Below the pieces are notes generated by a model. The model was not told the DNA's origin. It worked only from the letters and a program-made list of their open reading frames with translations, and searched no databases. A stretch of DNA of 64,000 nt, taken from Streptomyces sp. man185 (lineage in GTDB: Bacteria; Actinomycetota; Actinomycetes; Streptomycetales; Streptomycetaceae). Each line of letters opens with the position of its first letter. The first letter of the stretch is position 1. The stretch is taken from positions 1-64,000 of the forward strand of contig NTHE01000038.1 in the NCBI GenBank assembly GCA_002551355.1. Reading direction: 5' to 3'. Positions 60,841 through 64,000 of this stretch are shown here, one piece after another. Position numbers and translations under genes: made by a program.

Positions 60841-61509
60841 CTACGGCCGGACCACTGGCACGAGCCGTTCCCGCAGGAGTTCCACGAGGAGTTCGGGATG
60901 CCCGACGAACGGGGAGTGGCCGGTACCCCACTCGCGCACCTCGGTGCACCGTGAGGACATCGTCCGTTGCAGAGCCGGGTCGATGGCCCGGTCCTGCCCA
61001 CAGACGACGTAGGTCGAGGGCGTGTCCTTCCAGCCGTGCCGCCGCGGAACCCCTCGCCCGCAGCCGGGCGCCTGCGGGCGGAGCAGGCCGACCGCCCATG
61101 TGGCGAGAGGATCGGAGCAGTCGCCGTAGAGGACGTCGGCAGCCCCGTCGGGATGCAGGCTGGTCGATCCGTCGGGCTCGGGCAGGATCGCGTCCTGGAG
61201 TTGCGCCGACGCCCCGCCCAGCGAGGCCGCACTCTCCCCCGCGTCCAGGGCGAAGGCCGCCAGATAGATGAGATGCCGCGCTCCGCGCACTCCGGTGATC
61301 ACCGACCCGCCGTAGGAGTGCCCGAGCAGGAGCGGGGGCTCCTCCAGGGAGTCGACGGCCGCCTGGACGGCCGCCGTATCGGCCGCCAGCGAGCCCCGGT
61401 GGAGCTCGGGAACGACGACCGCGATCCCCGCGGACCGCAGGCCTTGCGCCACCCGGTCGAAGTGCTCGGGGCGGTGGTACAGGCCATGGACGAGTACGAC
61501 GGCCGGCAG
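60841..61509 (-). CDS. alpha/beta hydrolase with a non-standard or missing start
   Basis: An alpha/beta hydrolase with nucleophile GHSYGG, acid in VVCGQDRAID and histidine in GTGHSPFVGH. The first ordinary start codon in frame is the GTG at 61452, but that removes the conserved opening strand PAVVLVHGLYHRPEHFDRVA, which is plainly coded upstream. A stop (TGA) closes the frame about 15 codons before it. The only codon with a good ribosome site is a CTG at 61509, preceded by AGGAGG with 8-base spacing, giving 222 residues. It is either translated from CTG or a recently broken gene. The stated end uses the CTG. Confidence 0.6.
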   Translation of the reverse strand: MPAVVLVHGLYHRPEHFDRVAQGLRSAGIAVVVPELHRGSLAADTAAVQAAVDSLEEPPLLLGHSYGGSVITGVRGARHLIYLAAFALDAGESAASLGGASAQLQDAILPEPDGSTSLHPDGAADVLYGDCSDPLATWAVGLLRPQAPGCGRGVPRRHGWKDTPSTYVVCGQDRAIDPALQRTMSSRCTEVREWGTGHSPFVGHPELLVELLRERLVPVVRP

Positions 61510-61561
61510 TTCGAACGCCTCCTCAGGTCGGATTCCGGCTAGTGATCATAGGCATCGGTCC

Positions 61562-61599
61562 CCTGCGGACGCGTGGGCGGAGACGCAGGCGTCCGCAGG
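61562..61599. terminator. inverted repeat between the hydrolase and the SDR remnant
   Basis: Perfect 11-bp arms CCTGCGGACGC and GCGTCCGCAGG around a 16-base loop. Possibly a terminator or regulatory dyad. Confidence 0.45.
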
Positions 61600-61654
61600 A
61601 CCGTGCGGGATGTGGTGCGGAAGCGGCCGGGCGGTACGCCCCGTTCGCGGCGGA

Positions 61655-62125
61655 AGGCGCGACCTGACCCTGCTGGTCAACAACGCCCGCACAACCACGG
61701 GGAAGGACCTCGTCGGCGGTGAACTCCACGGGGTCCGACAGGAGTTCGACACGAACTTCTACGGGCCCGCTCGCAATGATCCGCACGTTCGCGCCGATCC
61801 TGGCCCGCAACGGCGGTGGCGGCGTCCTCGACGTGAGCTCGCGGATGTCCTGGCTCTCCTACCCGGGCGCCAACGCCTACGCCGCCTCGAGGGCCGCCGC
61901 ATGGAGCACGACCAACGGCGTACGCCTGGAACTGGCCGGGCAGGGCACCCAGGTCACCGGGCTCCACCCCAGCTCGACCGACACCGGCATGATGGCGGGC
62001 CGGGACATCCCCAAGAACGACCCCGTCGACGTCGTGTCCGTCGCGCTCGACGGCCTGGAGGCCGGCGCCCCGGAGGTGCTCGCCGACCAGGGAGACCAGG
62101 GAGACCAGGGCGTCTCTCGCCGGCC
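61655..62125 (+). pseudogene. SDR family oxidoreductase remnant
   Basis: The frame from about 61655 reads DLTLLVNNARTTTGKDLVGG and QEFDTNFYGP. Another frame then continues MIRTFAPILARNGGGGVLDV, SSRMSWLSYPGANAYAASRAA and GLHPSSTDTGMMAG. These are consecutive parts of one classical SDR. One extra C in GGGCCC near 61763-61768 explains the frame change. The N-terminal nucleotide-binding strand and glycine motif are missing, so it cannot work. Confidence 0.8.
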
Positions 62126-62294
62126 AGATCGCGATCGCATGCCCGTCAGGTCACGGCGGCCCTCTGCGGTGTTCTCAGGTACACCTACGCGGTGGTGCCC
62201 GCCCCAGCCGGAATCCGGGGGCCGGCGCTACTGATCTCATCAGCGGTCCCCGGCAGGATCTTCAGTGCCCGGTCCGTCCATCCAGGGAGTGTTG

Positions 62295-63476
62295 ATGACA
62301 CCGAAGAAGACCACCTCAAAGCTGCGCAAGGGCCTGTTGGTCATAGCGGCGGCAAGTCTGGTGGGATCCGCCACCACCGTTGCGGCGGTGGCGAACCCTC
62401 CCCAGGACGCGCCTGCGCGAGGCGGCGCGGACAGGGCCCTGCAGAAGAGCCTCGACTCGTTGGTGAGCGAGGACGAGTTCCCCGCCGCCTTCGCATGGGT
62501 GCGCAAGGACGGCCGCACCTCTTCGTTGGTCTCCGGGTCGGCGCGGCTCGACGCACAGGTTCCGGTCCCGCGCGACGGCTACGTACGGGCCGGCAGCAAC
62601 ACCAAGACGTTCACCGCGGTCGTGGTCCTGCAACTGGTGGCCGAGGGCAAGGTCGCCCTGGACGAGCCCATCGAGACGTACCTTCCCGGGGTGGTACGGG
62701 GTGAGGGCATCGACGGCAGGAAGATCACCGTCCGGCAGTTGCTGCAGCACACCAGCGGCCTTCCCAACTACACCGAGCACATAGGCCTGGAGGACTTCGC
62801 GAAGCTCCAGCACAAGTTCTTCCATCCGCACGATCTGCTCAGCGCGGCCCTGGCCCATCCCGCGGAATTCGCGCCCGGCGCCCAGTGGAAGTACAGCAAC
62901 ACCAACTACCTGCTGGCGGGGATGCTGATCGAGAAGGTCACCGAACGGCCGGTGCAGGAGCAGATCACCGAGCGCGTGATCCGGAAGGCAGGGCTGCGCC
63001 ACACCTCCTGGCCGCAGCCGGGCGACCAGTCCGTCCCCAAGCCGCATGCTCGCGGCTACGCCCTCAGCAGCATGGAGAACGGCAAGGTCATCGACGCCAC
63101 GCGGATGGACCCCTCCTGGGGCGGAGCCGCCGGCCAGATGATCTCCACGCCGAGCGACCTCGCGAAGTTCGCCCGCCTGCTCCTCGACGGAAAGCTGCTC
63201 GCACCCGGGCAACTGGCCGAGATGCGCAAGACGGTCGACGCGCCGCTCATGCCCGGATGGCGCTACGGTCTCGGCGTCTTCAGCATCCCGCTGAGCTGCG
63301 GCGGCGAGTACTGGGGGCACGGCGGCGACATCGACGGCTACGAGACCCGGGGCGGCGCCACCGACGACGGCCGATCCGTCGGCCTGGCGGTGACCGCACT
63401 CCCCGGGACCTTCAGCGACGCGGAGAAGAGCGCGAAGGCGGTCGTATCCGCGACGGACACCGCCTTCTGCAACTGA
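62295..63476 (+). CDS. secreted serine hydrolase, beta-lactamase / D-Ala-D-Ala carboxypeptidase family
   Basis: A 393-residue exported enzyme. A signal peptide (KKTTSKLRKGLLVIAAASLVGSATTVAAVA) precedes the serine-hydrolase fold. The catalytic SxxK is SNTK in RAGSNTKTFTAV (about residue 102), YxN is YSN in WKYSNTNYLLAGM, and the third motif is HGG in EYWGHGGDIDGY. This is the class C-like layout shared by D-alanyl-D-alanine carboxypeptidases and esterases, probably acting on cell wall or extracellular substrates. The ATG at 62295 has AGGGAG upstream; the frame is open ten codons earlier without a ribosome site. Confidence 0.9.
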   Translation: MTPKKTTSKLRKGLLVIAAASLVGSATTVAAVANPPQDAPARGGADRALQKSLDSLVSEDEFPAAFAWVRKDGRTSSLVSGSARLDAQVPVPRDGYVRAGSNTKTFTAVVVLQLVAEGKVALDEPIETYLPGVVRGEGIDGRKITVRQLLQHTSGLPNYTEHIGLEDFAKLQHKFFHPHDLLSAALAHPAEFAPGAQWKYSNTNYLLAGMLIEKVTERPVQEQITERVIRKAGLRHTSWPQPGDQSVPKPHARGYALSSMENGKVIDATRMDPSWGGAAGQMISTPSDLAKFARLLLDGKLLAPGQLAEMRKTVDAPLMPGWRYGLGVFSIPLSCGGEYWGHGGDIDGYETRGGATDDGRSVGLAVTALPGTFSDAEKSAKAVVSATDTAFCN

Positions 63477-63608
63477 GGCGTCGACCCTTCCGACGCCCTC
63501 AGGGACCGACGCTCCCGCCGGACAGCGGTGGCCACGTACACGGCCCGCATGCGACCACCGCGGACCAGGCCCTGGACGCATCGGCCCTGGAGCCTGGCCC
63601 CTGGAAAT

Positions 63609-63652
63609 GATCGAGGGCCGGTTTCGGATTACTCCGAAACCGGCCCTCGATC
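63609..63652 (-). terminator. tRNA-Pro terminator hairpin, second copy
   Basis: A perfect 20-bp stem (63609-63628 with 63633-63652) and loop TTAC, beginning 15 bases past the tRNA 3' end. It is homologous to the hairpin after the first tRNA-Pro. It may also stop transcription from the serine hydrolase gene. Confidence 0.9.
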
Positions 63653-63667
63653 GACGACTGTTTCCAG

Positions 63668-63741
<74 letters not shown>

Positions 63742-63831
63742 CTGCCCGCCTGACCTGGGGTTTCCCCTGGCCCGAACGCGCATGAGAACAATACCGCACT
63801 CCAGCAGGTGGTCACCAACACCATTCCGCGC

Positions 63832-63857
63832 TTGACCTCAACCATGGTTGATGTTGA
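63832..63857 (+). promoter_or_regulatory. MerR-type promoter/operator at the right edge
   Basis: TTGACC (-35) at 63832-63837 runs into the perfect palindrome TCAACCATGGTTGA (63838-63851), which extends to 18 of 20 matching positions (63835-63854). A long dyad filling the spacer right after TTGACC is the hallmark of promoters controlled by MerR-family activators such as SoxR. Confidence 0.6.
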
Positions 63858-63868
63858 ACGCTCGGATC

Positions 63869-64000
63869 ATGACGAACACGACTGCCGCACCTGCCCTCGA
63901 CCGCCAGGACGCCCCGGCCCACGACCGCCAGGACCTGGCCCGCCTGATCGGCCTGATGACCGGGGACGAGAAGCACGCCCCCGCCGCCCATTCCACACTC
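63869..64000 (+). CDS. partial CDS, N-terminus only (possibly transketolase-like)
   Basis: 44 codons from the ATG at 63869 to the window edge: MTNTTAAPALDRQDAPAHDR, then DLARLIGLMTGDEKHAPAAH and STL. The second half recalls the opening of a family of transketolase-type proteins in Streptomyces, but too little is present to be sure. The start is only about 12 bp from the operator, so the leader must be very short. Confidence 0.4.
   Translation, partial: MTNTTAAPALDRQDAPAHDRQDLARLIGLMTGDEKHAPAAHSTL

Overview
The window is high-GC actinobacterial chromosome, almost certainly Streptomyces. Supporting signs are GTG/TTG starts behind GGAGG-type ribosome sites, GC-rich hairpins without T-runs as terminators, Streptomyces-typical families (DUF4383, DUF1206, DUF2264, DUF3040, DUF2510), and two rare TTA codons placed where bldA control would matter. 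There is no CRISPR array, rRNA or replication origin.

Region 1 (1-17,765). An alpha/beta hydrolase lies at the left edge. It is followed by a complete six-gene minus-strand cluster: a membrane hydroxylase, a single-module iterative PKS-NRPS (KS-AT-DH-KR-ACP-C-A-PCP-TE), two phytoene-desaturase-like FAD enzymes, a zinc-less medium-chain reductase and a P450. This is the gene content and order of polycyclic tetramate macrolactam (PTM; frontalamide / S. griseus type) clusters. The PKS-NRPS has a TTA at codon 9, and the P450 lacks a recognisable ExxR motif.

Region 2 (17,766-31,804). This holds a class V aminotransferase and then a four-gene block: a MerR/B12-type regulator divergent from DUF4383, and DUF1206 divergent from a secreted fasciclin protein. 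Both divergent gaps carry the same 17-bp element. A MarR-MMPL exporter pair, DoxX plus a small membrane protein, a dienoyl-CoA-reductase-like enzyme with a PadR regulator, and a PAP2/DMT operon divergent from a TetR gene follow. The TetR/PAP2 gap holds a regular 16-bp-period array of palindromes.

Region 3 (31,805-39,344). Contents are an SDR with a KstR2-like dyad, an SPFH protein translationally coupled to an NAD-kinase-like protein, a Nudix hydrolase, a PLDc_N/SHOCT membrane protein and a malX-malY pair.

Region 4 (39,345-43,631) looks like a decayed mobile island next to a tRNA-Pro gene. It has an alpha/beta hydrolase with a TTA codon, a streptogramin B lyase (vgb), a shattered Tn3-family transposase and a second transposase scrap.

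Region 5 (43,632-64,000) contains a large STAND/LAL-type ATPase without its DNA-binding end, DUF309, a small membrane protein, a TauE-type permease divergent from DUF2264, the lutABC lactate-oxidation operon with its GntR regulator and matching operators, a NarL-type two-component pair, a DUF2510 protein, a Tat-exported phospholipase C, a GNAT enzyme, a hydrolase without a normal start codon, an SDR pseudogene, a serine hydrolase, a second identical tRNA-Pro gene and the first codons of a gene behind a MerR-type promoter.
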